Below are positions 1 to 7,933 of a DNA stretch of 9,135 bases, in pieces (position 1 is the stretch's first letter; every line of letters begins with the position of its first letter). This DNA comes from Burkholderiales bacterium (GTDB lineage Bacteria; Pseudomonadota; Gammaproteobacteria; Burkholderiales; Burkholderiaceae_C), in the NCBI GenBank assembly GCA_947474415.1, contig CANJKD010000046.1, positions 1 through 9,135 of the forward strand, written 5' to 3'. The notes beneath the pieces were generated by a model. It did no database searches, had not been told where the DNA came from, and saw nothing but the letters and a program-made list of their open reading frames with translations. Both the position numbers and the translations under genes were made by a program.

Positions 1-624
1 GCCCAGGTCATACACCGCGTACAGGCCTTCCGAGCCGTTCTCCAGGCCGTAGGCGATGGCTGCGGCGGTGGGTTCGCTGATCAGCCGCAGCACGTTCAGG
101 CCAGCGAGTTGCGCGGCATCTTTGGTGGCCTGGCGCTGCGCGTCGTCGAAGTACGCAGGCACGGTGACGACGGCGCCGAACACGTCGTCATCGAAGGTGT
201 CTTCGGCGCGGAAGCGCAGCGTCGCGAGGATCTCGGCCGAGACTTCGACCGGCGACTTGACGCCGTCCACGGTGCGCAATTGCACCATGCCGGGGGCGTC
301 GACGAAGTCATAGGGCAGCTTGTCGCGGCCGGCGATGTCGGCCAGGCCGCGGCCCATGAAGCGCTTCACCGAAACGATGGTATTGCGCGGGTCGGTTGCG
401 GCTTCCGCGAGTGCTGCCGCGCCGATCTGGCGCTTGCCCTCCGGCAGGTAGCGCACGGCGGACGGCAGGATGACGTGGCCGGCGGCGTCGGGCAGGCATT
501 CGGCCACGCCATTGCGCACCGCAGCCACCAGCGAATGGGTGGTGCCGAGATCGATGCCGACAGCGATGCGGCGCTGGTGCGGGTCGGGTGCGCCGCCGGG
601 TTCGGAGATTTGAAGAAGGGCCAT
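1..624 (-). CDS. hscA: Fe-S assembly chaperone HscA (Hsp70 family), N-terminal 208 residues, cut by left edge
   Basis: HscA is the specialised Hsp70 ATPase that, with HscB, acts on the LPPVK motif of IscU to release its Fe-S cluster in the cytoplasm. The ATG at 622-624 opens a frame that stays open to position 1. After a 20-residue lead comes the first Hsp70 phosphate loop, [13 protein letters not shown] (residues about 22-34). It is followed by [11 protein letters not shown] (89-99), the [20 protein letters not shown] segment and [17 protein letters not shown]. The window ends at YDLG, the start of the second phosphate loop. Full-length HscA is about 620 residues, so roughly a third is present, all of it within the ATPase domain. 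Only 7 bases separate it from the hscB stop, so the two are surely co-transcribed. The position directly after hscB and the FMGRG segment argue for HscA rather than DnaK. No strong ribosome binding site precedes the start, so translational coupling to hscB is likely (inference). Confidence 0.95.
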   Translation of the reverse strand, partial: MALLQISEPGGAPDPHQRRIAVGIDLGTTHSLVAAVRNGVAECLPDAAGHVILPSAVRYLPEGKRQIGAAALAEAATDPRNTIVSVKRFMGRGLADIAGRDKLPYDFVDAPGMVQLRTVDGVKSPVEVSAEILATLRFRAEDTFDDDVFGAVVTVPAYFDDAQRQATKDAAQLAGLNVLRLISEPTAAAIAYGLENGSEGLYAVYDLG

Positions 625-631
625 GGTGGGT

Positions 632-1162
632 TTATTGTCCCAGCGCCGAGTCGAAACGTTCGAGGCGCTGATCGACGTCGTGCGCAAAGCGCTCGACGAA
701 CATGAGGGCCCTGACCTGGCCCGCAGCGCCAGCGAAGTCGCACGCGTCGTCGAGCGTGTGTTGCAGGGCGACGAGTGCGGTGGTGCGATGGGCGCTGACC
801 TCGGCTTCGAGCGTCTGGACGCCAGCCACATCGCCGGCATCATCGAGTGCTTCGCGCCATTCCATCTGCTGCATCAGGAAGCCTGTCGGCATCGCCGTGT
901 TGTTCTCGGCCTCGATCGCGGCGCCGTTCAGCTCGCACAGGTAGGCCGCGCGTTGCAGCGGATCTTTCAGGCGCTGGTAGGCCTCGTTGACGCGCACCGA
1001 CCATTGCATCGCGATGCGCTGCGCTGCGGCGCCTTGCGCGGTGAAACGGTCGGGGTGCACTTCGGCCTGCAAGGCGCGCCAGCGGGTGTCGAGCGCGGCC
1101 CGGTCCAGGGCGAAGCGCGGTGCGATGTCGAACAACTCGAAATCGGTGCTGGCGAGGTTCAT
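632..1162 (-). CDS. hscB: Fe-S assembly co-chaperone HscB (J-domain protein)
   Basis: HscB is a J-domain co-chaperone that delivers IscU to HscA and stimulates HscA ATPase. The product is 176 residues, close to the usual 170-175. It opens [13 protein letters not shown], as the family does. The HPD tripeptide essential for Hsp70 stimulation is at 36-38, in EVHPDRF. The C-terminal part has the IscU-binding helix signature [14 protein letters not shown] (about 91-104). I chose the ATG at 1160-1162 because family proteins begin just before the FELF segment. An in-frame ATG at 1195 would add 11 residues, but it lies in the T-tract of the terminator-like hairpin at 1197-1224 and has no ribosome binding site. 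The 89-base gap from iscA is the longest inside the iscU-to-hscA part of the operon. The gene is followed 7 bases later by hscA. Confidence 0.95.
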   Translation of the reverse strand: MNLASTDFELFDIAPRFALDRAALDTRWRALQAEVHPDRFTAQGAAAQRIAMQWSVRVNEAYQRLKDPLQRAAYLCELNGAAIEAENNTAMPTGFLMQQMEWREALDDAGDVAGVQTLEAEVSAHRTTALVALQHTLDDACDFAGAAGQVRALMFVERFAHDVDQRLERFDSALGQ

Positions 1163-1196
1163 GGCTCGGGTGTCAGGGCCCAAAGGGCAAGGCATT

Positions 1197-1224
1197 AAAA
1201 AGGCGCGACCTCGGCCGCGCCTTT
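1197..1224 (-). terminator. Intrinsic terminator-like hairpin between iscA and hscB
   Basis: Bases 1199-1207 pair perfectly with 1216-1224: a 9-bp stem with six G-C and three A-T pairs, and an 8-base loop at 1208-1215. Read on the minus strand, the stem runs into five consecutive T (1201-1197), the layout of a rho-independent terminator. On the plus strand only three T follow, so it points along the isc operon. It lies 27 bases past the iscA stop and ends 34 bases before the hscB start. As hscB and hscA have no obvious strong promoter of their own, partial readthrough (attenuation) is more likely than full stop. That is inference. Confidence 0.65.
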
Positions 1225-1251
1225 CGGGAAGGTCAACGTGTCAGGCGTTGT

Positions 1252-1575
1252 TCACACCCGAAAGGATTCACCGCAACCGCAGCGGTCTTTCTCGCGCGGG
1301 TTGTGGAACTTGAAGCCTTCGTTCAGGCCTTCGCGCACGAAGTCGAGCTCGGTGCCATCGATGTAGGGCAGACTTTTCGGGTCGACCAGCACCTTCACGC
1401 CATGGCCTTCGAAGATCGTGTCTTCGGCCGCGAAGTCATCCGCGTATTCGAGCTTGTAGGCCAGGCCCGAACAGCCAGTGGTCTTCACGCCCAGGCGCAC
1501 GCCCACGCCCTTGCCGCGCTTGACGATGTAGCGCGACACATGGCGTGCCGCCGCTTCGGTCAGGGTGACTGCCAT
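1252..1575 (-). CDS. iscA: Fe-S cluster assembly A-type carrier IscA
   Basis: IscA is a small A-type carrier that takes Fe-S clusters or iron from the IscU scaffold and helps mature target proteins, chiefly [4Fe-4S] ones. The product is 107 residues, the normal size. All three ligand cysteines are present at the positions known for the E. coli protein: C35 in [10 protein letters not shown], and C99 and C101 in DRCGCGESF near the C-terminus. The middle carries [17 protein letters not shown], typical of the family. I chose the ATG at 1573-1575 over an upstream in-frame start at 1605, because family members begin MAVTLTEAA and the extra ten residues would overlap iscU. Only 4 bases separate it from the iscU stop, so translation is likely coupled, with a possible CAGGTG ribosome binding site inside the iscU end. 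The operon position argues for IscA over ErpA, which has the same fold. Confidence 0.95.
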   Translation of the reverse strand: MAVTLTEAAARHVSRYIVKRGKGVGVRLGVKTTGCSGLAYKLEYADDFAAEDTIFEGHGVKVLVDPKSLPYIDGTELDFVREGLNEGFKFHNPREKDRCGCGESFRV

Positions 1576-1579
1576 GGGT

Positions 1580-2023
1580 TCAATGCACCTGCGGGGCGGC
1601 CGCATCGGCCGGAGTTGAAATCAGGGCTGAAGGCTGCCCATGGCCGGTCTTGGCCCGGTAATCGTTCACCGCCGCCTTGATCGCGTCTTCGGCGAGGATC
1701 GAGCAGTGGATCTTCACCGGCGGCAGGGCCAGTTCTTCGGCGATGTGGGTGTTCTTGATCGTCAGCGCCTCGTCGAGCGACTTGCCCTTGACCCATTCGG
1801 TGACCAGTGAGCTCGACGCAATCGCCGAGCCGCAGCCATAGGTCTTGAACTTCGCATCTTCTATCAGGCCGGTGACCGGGTTCACCTTGATCTGCAGCTT
1901 CATCACGTCACCGCAGGCCGGCGCACCGACCATGCCGGTGCCGACCGTGTCGTCACCCTTGTCGAACGAACCCACGTTGCGGGGGTTCTCGTAATGCTCG
2001 ACCACTTTTTCGCTGTATGCCAT
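1580..2023 (-). CDS. iscU: Fe-S cluster assembly scaffold IscU
   Basis: IscU is the scaffold on which sulfur from IscS and iron are joined into a [2Fe-2S] cluster. The product is 147 residues and starts [20 protein letters not shown], nearly the E. coli sequence. The cluster-ligand residues are visible: C37 and D39 in [13 protein letters not shown]64 in [12 protein letters not shown] and C107 in [15 protein letters not shown]. The HscA recognition motif LPPVK is at 100-104. The start at 2021-2023 is set by a clear AGGAGA ribosome binding site (2029-2034) and by the family N-terminus. A longer reading to 2152 would translate the repeat-filled spacer and is rejected. The protein runs about 20 residues past the usual end of around 128, with a low-complexity tail containing PADAAAP. 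It follows iscS by 131 bases and precedes iscA by 4. Confidence 0.97.
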   Translation of the reverse strand: MAYSEKVVEHYENPRNVGSFDKGDDTVGTGMVGAPACGDVMKLQIKVNPVTGLIEDAKFKTYGCGSAIASSSLVTEWVKGKSLDEALTIKNTHIAEELALPPVKIHCSILAEDAIKAAVNDYRAKTGHGQPSALISTPADAAAPQVH

Positions 2024-2057
2024 GTCGTTCTCCTGATTCAGTTGGGGGGCTGGCGCC

Positions 2058-2141
2058 GGGCCACTTCCAATCGGCCCGGCTTCCCAAGGCCACGAAGTGG
2101 CCCCTGGTGGCCCCTGGGGGTGGCTGCAGTACCCCGCAGCC
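2058..2141. repeat. Inverted and tandem repeats in the iscS-iscU spacer
   Basis: The 131-base gap between iscS and iscU holds three ordered structures. A perfect 10-bp inverted repeat pairs GGGCCACTTC (2058-2067) with GAAGTGGCCC (2094-2103) across 26 bases. A perfect tandem pair of TGGCCCCTGG occupies 2098-2107 and 2108-2117. A 6-bp hairpin pairs GGCTGC (2122-2127) with GCAGCC (2136-2141) around an 8-base loop. No T-run follows on the minus strand, so these are not ordinary terminators. They may form stable structure in the operon mRNA, or be a copy of a dispersed intergenic repeat. Confidence 0.7.
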
Positions 2142-2154
2142 GAGGGTTCCATTC

Positions 2155-3375
2155 CTAGTGTTCAGCCCACTGGATGGTGCTGATGTCGATGCCTTCCTTG
2201 TGCATGTCCCAGAGCGGCGACAGGTCGCGCAGTTTGGCCACGCGGTCTTTCAAGGTGGTGATCACGTAGTCGATTTCCTCGACGGTGGTGAATCGGCCGA
2301 TCGTCATGCGCAGGCTGCTGTGCGCGAGTTCATCGCTGCGGCCCAGCGCGCGCAGAACATAGCTGGGTTCCAGGCTGGCCGACGTGCAGGCCGAGCCCGA
2401 AGACACCGCGATGCCCTTGATGCCCATGATCAGCGACTCGCCCTCAACGAAGTTGAAGCTCATGTTGACGTTGTGTGGCACGCGCTTCGTGGCGTGGCCA
2501 TTCAGGAAGGTCTGCTCAATGCCTTGCAGGCCGTCGATCAAACGCCTGGACAACATGCGGATGCGCTCGCTTTCGACGCCCATCTCGGCCTTTGCAATGG
2601 CGAAGGCCTCGCCCATGCCGACGATCTGGTGCGTCGCCAACGAGCCCGACCGCATGCCACGCTCATGGCCGCCACCGTGCATCTGCGCCTCGATGCGAAC
2701 GCGCGGCTTGCGGCGCACGTACAAGGCGCCAATGCCCTTCGGCCCGTAGGTCTTGTGCGAAGCCAGGCTCATCAGGTCGACCGGCAACTTCGACAGATCG
2801 ATCTCGACCTTGCCGGTGGCCTGCGCGGCATCGACGTGGAAGATGATGCCGCGCTCGCGGCACATGTTGCCGATGGCCTCGATGTCCTGAATCACGCCGA
2901 TCTCGTTGTTCACGAACAGCACCGACATCAGGATGGTGTCTGGGCGGATCGCGGCCTGCAGCTTGGCGAGGTCAACGAGGCCGTCTTCCTGCACGTCGAG
3001 GTAGGTCGCCTCGAACCCCTGGCGCTCGAGTTCGCGGACCGAGTCGAGCACGGCCTTGTGTTCGGTCTTGAGCGTGATGATGTGCTTGCCGCGCGCCTTG
3101 TAAAACTGCGCCGCGCCCTTCAACGCAAGGTTGATCGACTCGGTGGCGCCGGAGGTCCAGACGATCTCGCGCGGGTCGGCGCCGACGAGCGCGGCCACCT
3201 TTTCCCGCGACTCTTCGACCACCGCCTCGGCTTCCCAGCCCCAAGCGTGGCTGCGCGATGCGGGGTTGCCGAAGTGCTCGCGCAACCACGGGATCATTGC
3301 GTCGACAACGCGCTGGTCCACCGGCGTGGTGGCGCCGTAATCCATGTAGATCGGGAAGTGGGGGGTCATGTCCAT
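2155..3375 (-). CDS. iscS: Cysteine desulfurase IscS
   Basis: IscS is the PLP-dependent enzyme that converts L-cysteine to L-alanine and carries the sulfur as a persulfide. It hands the sulfur to IscU and also to tRNA-thiolation and cofactor pathways. The product is 406 residues, matching the family (about 404). Visible are SGATES (75-80), the PLP-stacking histidine H106 in TEHKAV, the PLP lysine K208 in SHKTYGPKG, and the mobile-loop catalytic cysteine C330 in [10 protein letters not shown]. The C-terminal tail ending IQWAEH matches the IscU-binding end of group I enzymes. The start is not certain: GTG at 3390, ATG at 3375 and ATG at 3369 are in frame. I chose 3375 because AGGTG precedes it at about six bases. 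It lies 126 bases after iscR. Confidence 0.96.
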   Translation of the reverse strand: MDMTPHFPIYMDYGATTPVDQRVVDAMIPWLREHFGNPASRSHAWGWEAEAVVEESREKVAALVGADPREIVWTSGATESINLALKGAAQFYKARGKHIITLKTEHKAVLDSVRELERQGFEATYLDVQEDGLVDLAKLQAAIRPDTILMSVLFVNNEIGVIQDIEAIGNMCRERGIIFHVDAAQATGKVEIDLSKLPVDLMSLASHKTYGPKGIGALYVRRKPRVRIEAQMHGGGHERGMRSGSLATHQIVGMGEAFAIAKAEMGVESERIRMLSRRLIDGLQGIEQTFLNGHATKRVPHNVNMSFNFVEGESLIMGIKGIAVSSGSACTSASLEPSYVLRALGRSDELAHSSLRMTIGRFTTVEEIDYVITTLKDRVAKLRDLSPLWDMHKEGIDISTIQWAEH

Positions 3376-3501
3376 GTGAAACACCTGCACGGCTGTAAAC
3401 CGTTGATTCCTGGAAGTTTTAGCTGGCGGGATGGCCTGGTCTGGGATGGAACTACTTCGCGAGCATTGCCGCAGCCCTCGGGCCTTGAATCGACACGTTG
3501 C

Positions 3502-4035
3502 TCACTTCGCGTACGCCGCGCCGAGTGCGAACACCGAGTTCGGCGCCGTGATCTTGATCGGCTTGACCACCGGTTGGGTAGAGATGGCCCGCTTCACCGG
3601 GTGCTCCTCGATCGACACACCCTTGGCGAGTTGTTCATCGACCAGTTTGCGCAGCGAGACCGAGTCGAGGAATTCGATCATCTTCGAGTTCAGACTCGCC
3701 CACAGGTCATGTGTCATGCAACGGCCGGCGTCGTCGCCCATGCAGTTTTCCTTGCCGGCGCAGCCGGTGGCGTCGATCGGCTCGTCGACCGCGACGATTA
3801 TGTCGGCGACCGTGATCTCGTCGGCCTTGCGGCCCAGCGAGTAGCCGCCGCCAGGGCCCCGTGTGCTTTCCACCAGTTCATGGCGACGCAGCTTGCCGAA
3901 CAGCTGTTCGAGGTAGGACAGCGAAATCTGCTGGCGCCCGCTGATGGCGGCGAGAGCGACAGGACCGGAGTGCTCGCGCAAGGCGAGGTCGATCATGGCG
4001 GTAACAGCGAAACGGCCTTTGGTGGTCAGACGCAT
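3502..4035 (-). CDS. iscR: Rrf2-family [2Fe-2S] transcriptional regulator IscR
   Basis: IscR binds DNA through an N-terminal winged helix and senses Fe-S supply through a [2Fe-2S] cluster. In E. coli the holo form represses its own operon. The product is 177 residues. It opens MRLTTKGRFAVTAMIDLAL and has the Rrf2 recognition and wing region with ISLSYLEQLF and RGPGGGYSLGR (about 59-69). The cluster ligands appear as C92, C98 and C106 plus H109 in CMTHDLW. The spacing between the second and third cysteine is two residues longer than in E. coli IscR, because of GDDAG in that loop. The ATG at 4033-4035 is preceded by a strong AGGAGA site, which rules out the longer frame from 4104. Two operator-like sequences lie 90-143 bases upstream. 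First gene of the isc operon. Confidence 0.96.
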   Translation of the reverse strand: MRLTTKGRFAVTAMIDLALREHSGPVALAAISGRQQISLSYLEQLFGKLRRHELVESTRGPGGGYSLGRKADEITVADIIVAVDEPIDATGCAGKENCMGDDAGRCMTHDLWASLNSKMIEFLDSVSLRKLVDEQLAKGVSIEEHPVKRAISTQPVVKPIKITAPNSVFALGAAYAK

Positions 4036-4078
4036 GAAGTTCTCCTGGTAGCGTGTGTCGGCGGATAATTTGGCGCTT

Positions 4079-4121
4079 CGACCACCCGACGGTCGCGGGA
4101 ACATTCAAGGGAGAACCCTTG
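4079..4121 (-). promoter_or_regulatory. Two short hairpins in the iscR leader region
   Basis: Between the IscR boxes and the iscR start, CAAGGG (4106-4111) pairs perfectly with CCCTTG (4116-4121) around a 4-base loop. CGACC (4079-4083) pairs with GGTCG (4091-4095) around 7 bases. No T-tract follows either, so neither looks like a terminator. If transcription starts near 4138 (using TATACT as -10), both would be in the 5' leader of the isc mRNA. If it starts nearer 4112, only the second would be. Confidence 0.4.
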
Positions 4122-4124
4122 CCT

Positions 4125-4149
4125 TATCCCGAGTAGATTCGTCAAGTAT
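4125..4149 (-). promoter_or_regulatory. IscR type 1-like operator (promoter-proximal)
   Basis: Against the known E. coli type 1 consensus (ATASYYGACT, RWWWYAGTC, RRSTAT), I count 19 of 25 matching positions on the minus strand. The left half ATACTTGAC matches fully and the right half contains ACTCGGGATA. It contains a good sigma-70 -35 hexamer, TTGACG (4145-4140), but no convincing -10 lies 16-18 bases further on. A TATACT hexamer (4150-4145) at its edge could instead be a -10. Either way the box overlaps the promoter, as expected for autorepression. Confidence 0.75.
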
Positions 4150-4153
4150 AGCT

Positions 4154-4178
4154 GAAGCCGACTGATTTGGTCGGGATC
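4154..4178 (-). promoter_or_regulatory. IscR type 1-like operator (promoter-distal)
   Basis: This second box is centred 29 bases upstream of the first. It has a near-perfect core, CCCGACCAAATCAGTCGGCT, and 19 of 25 positions fit the type 1 consensus, with mismatches mainly at the outer ends. CCGAC and GTCGG form a 5-bp inverted repeat around a 7-base centre. Two tandem boxes about three helical turns apart resemble the known arrangement at the E. coli iscR promoter. Confidence 0.7.
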
Positions 4179-4226
4179 GGCTGCGGAAGTTCCCCGAATC
4201 TCGCGCTCGGGGCCGACCCGGCGGGC

Positions 4227-6325
<2,099 letters not shown>

Positions 6326-6329
<4 letters not shown>

Positions 6330-6403
6330 TTCAGCACCGCCGGGTCGCCCCGAGGGGCAGTGAACGAAGTGAGCGTGGGGGTTACATCGGACAACTCAGC
6401 CAT
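6326..6403 (-). CDS. Possible 25-codon leader ORF overlapping the uvrB start
   Basis: An ORF starting at ATG 6403 (or in frame at ATG 6415, giving 29 codons) begins [10 protein letters not shown] and ends DPAVLK, with its TGA at 6328-6326. That stop overlaps the uvrB GTG as GTGA, the classic layout of translational coupling. A GGAG lies directly before the 6415 ATG, too close to be ideal for it, and 12 bases before the 6403 ATG. I do not recognise the peptide, and part of it is encoded by a palindromic intergenic repeat. It may be a real coupling leader, an accident, or the remnant of an older uvrB N-terminus thrown out of frame. Confidence 0.3.
6347..6382. repeat. Palindromic GC-rich intergenic repeat upstream of uvrB
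   Basis: GCCCC and GGGGC form a tight hairpin (6347-6358). It is followed by AGTGAACGAAGTGAG, in which AGTGA occurs twice nine bases apart, and then a GTGGGGGT end. From memory, closely similar strings recur between genes in Comamonadaceae-type genomes, which would make this a dispersed repeat. Only one clear copy is in this window, so that cannot be shown here. Confidence 0.5.
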
Positions 6404-6445
6404 GGCAGATAACATCTCCGGGGATTCGGTAGGCCGATAGAGGCC

Positions 6446-6481
6446 GCAGGGCAACCGCAAAGGTTAGCCGAAATGCCCTGC
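6446..6481. promoter_or_regulatory. Inverted repeat in the divergent uvrB/aminotransferase intergenic region
   Basis: GCAGGGCA (6446-6453) and TGCCCTGC (6474-6481) are a perfect 8-bp inverted repeat separated by 20 bases. Inside it, GGCAACC and GGTTAGCC can pair around GCAAA with one bulge, an alternative fold. It lies 40-75 bases before the aminotransferase start and 43-78 bases before the ATG of the uvrB leader ORF. It could be an operator or an RNA structure. No matching regulator is recognised, and no clear -35/-10 pair was found on either strand. Confidence 0.4.
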
Positions 6482-6520
6482 CCCCTGCACTGCCAGCGAC
6501 CGACCTGCCAAGGACCGCCC

Positions 6521-7735
6521 ATGTCTTCACCCGCCCGTTCCCTGTTTGCAGCCGTAGAAATGGCGCCACGCGACCCGATCCTCGGCCTGAACGAGCAGTT
6601 CAACGCCGATCCGAATCCGGCCAAGGTGAACCTGGGCGTTGGCGTCTACTTCGACGCGGACGGCAAGCTCCCGCTGCTGAAGTGCGTGCAGGAAGCCGAG
6701 AAGATGATGATGGAGGCGCCGAAGGCAAGAGGCTACCTGCCGATCGACGGGCTCAAAGCCTATGACGCGGCGGTGCAGGGCCTGGTGTTCGGCGCCGGCA
6801 GCGCGGCAGTGAAGGCCGGCCGCATCGCGACCGTGCAGGCGATCGGCGGGACCGGTGGGTTGAAGGTGGGCGCCGACCTGTTGAAGCGCATGAGCCCCGA
6901 TGCCAAGGTGCTGATCAGCGACCCGAGCTGGGAAAACCATCGCGCGCTGTTCGAAGGCGCCGGCTTCGTCGTCGAGCACTATGCCTACTGCGATGCCGAA
7001 CGCTGCGGCATCGACTTCGACGCGATGCTGGCCGACCTGGACCGCGCCGCGCCCGGCACCATCGTCGTGTTGCACGCCTGCTGCCACAACCCGACCGGCT
7101 ACGACATCACGCTGGCCGACTGGGCCCGCGTGATCACCGTGATCGAGAAGCGTGCCCTCGTGCCCTTTCTCGACATGGCCTATCAGGGCCTCGGCGAAGG
7201 CCTGCAGGAAGACGGCGCCGTGGTCGGCCTGTTCATGGCCACCGCGCTCGGCTTCTTTGTCGCCACCAGTTTCTCGAAAAGCTTCTCGCTGTACGGCGAG
7301 CGCGTTGGCGCGCTGAGCGTGGTGTGCCAGTCCAAGGAGGAGGCCGAACGGGTGCTGAGCCAGCTGAAGCGCGTGATCCGCACCAACTATTCGAATCCGC
7401 CGACACATGGTGCGCAAGTCGTGGCGCTGGTGCTCACCACGCCGGCCTTGCGCGCGATGTGGGAAGAAGAACTGGCGGGCATGCGCGTGCGCATCAAGCA
7501 GATGCGTGTGGCGCTGCAAGCCAAGCTTGCCGCCGCCGGCCTGAAGCAGGACATGAGCTTCATCACACGCCAGAAGGGCATGTTCAGCTACTCCGGTCTG
7601 GGCAAGGAACAAATGCAGCGCTTGCGGAGCGAATTCGGCATCTACGGCGTCGATTCGGGCCGCATCTGCGTGGCGGCGCTGAACGAAGCGAACATCGACG
7701 CCACCGTGGCAGCCATCGTCAAGGTCTGCGCTTGA
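6521..7735 (+). CDS. tyrB: Aromatic/aspartate-type amino acid aminotransferase (class I, PLP-dependent)
   Basis: This enzyme moves an amino group between an amino acid (aromatic or aspartate) and 2-oxoglutarate or oxaloacetate in the cytoplasm, the last step of phenylalanine/tyrosine synthesis or part of aspartate metabolism. The product is 404 residues, the usual size for the AspC/TyrB group. Seen in order are KVNLGVGVYFDADGK (35-49), ISDPSWENH (132-140) with the PLP-stacking W137, HNPTGYD (189-195) with N190, D218 and Y221, the PLP lysine K253 in TSFSKSFSLYGERVGAL, R287 in the side-chain-carboxylate position, and the substrate-carboxylate arginine R381 in GRICVAALN. AAGGA (6510-6514) six bases before the ATG fixes the start. 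An in-frame upstream ATG at 6473 is rejected as it lies within the inverted repeat and lacks this site. Sequence alone does not settle aromatic versus aspartate preference, so the symbol is provisional. It diverges from uvrB. Confidence 0.9.
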   Translation: MSSPARSLFAAVEMAPRDPILGLNEQFNADPNPAKVNLGVGVYFDADGKLPLLKCVQEAEKMMMEAPKARGYLPIDGLKAYDAAVQGLVFGAGSAAVKAGRIATVQAIGGTGGLKVGADLLKRMSPDAKVLISDPSWENHRALFEGAGFVVEHYAYCDAERCGIDFDAMLADLDRAAPGTIVVLHACCHNPTGYDITLADWARVITVIEKRALVPFLDMAYQGLGEGLQEDGAVVGLFMATALGFFVATSFSKSFSLYGERVGALSVVCQSKEEAERVLSQLKRVIRTNYSNPPTHGAQVVALVLTTPALRAMWEEELAGMRVRIKQMRVALQAKLAAAGLKQDMSFITRQKGMFSYSGLGKEQMQRLRSEFGIYGVDSGRICVAALNEANIDATVAAIVKVCA

Positions 7736-7866
7736 ACCGGCGAATGAACTTCCGAATAAGCTCGTGAGTACACGGACCGGCTGACGCACCAATCACGGGG
7801 TCGAAATCGACTCTGATCCGGATTTCACCCCCGGGTTTTCGGCTGCAAGATGAAGGTGCGCAGGCG

Positions 7867-7886
7867 TAGAATGCTGCAATGCAACA
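7867..7886 (+). promoter_or_regulatory. Possible phaZ -10 element and overlapping palindromic operator
   Basis: TAGAAT (7867-7872) resembles a sigma-70 -10 box, but the -35 region 17-18 bases before is poor (CTGCAA at best). Immediately following and sharing a base is the imperfect palindrome TGCTGCAATGCAACA (7872-7886). Its 7-bp arms contain one mismatch, and its centre at 7879 is where transcription from that -10 would start. This is 48-62 bases before the phaZ ATG. TGC/GCA-rich palindromes are known as targets of the PHB-responsive repressor PhaR in other PHB-storing bacteria, so this may be such a site. That assignment is inference. The rest of the 198-base gap (7736-7933) holds no terminator or gene that I can see. 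Confidence 0.4.
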
Positions 7887-7933
7887 ATCGCCGGGGTATT
7901 CGCCTCGGGCCGACCATTCAACCGGGCTCCGCG

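Noticed and set aside
109..705. 198-codon plus-strand frame over hscA
   Set aside because: The minus strand carries the clear HscA ATPase motifs here, and the plus-strand product has none.
2017..4068. 683-codon open frame on the plus strand antisense to iscS and iscR
   Set aside because: It is a mirror of high-GC codon bias in the real genes. The translation is rich in His, Arg, Ala and Asp with no recognisable domain, and the opposite strand encodes unmistakable IscS and IscR.
4192..4212. Possible uvrB terminator: CCCCGA/TCGGGG inverted repeat with a 9-base loop after the uvrB stop
   Set aside because: The stem is only 6 bp and no T-run follows it on the minus strand, so it does not meet the intrinsic terminator pattern.
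6404..6520. LexA (SOS) box upstream of uvrB
   Set aside because: No CTGT-N8-ACAG-like palindrome was found between uvrB and the aminotransferase.
6527..7792. 421-codon minus-strand frame across the aminotransferase
   Set aside because: Antisense shadow of a gene with complete class I aminotransferase motifs.
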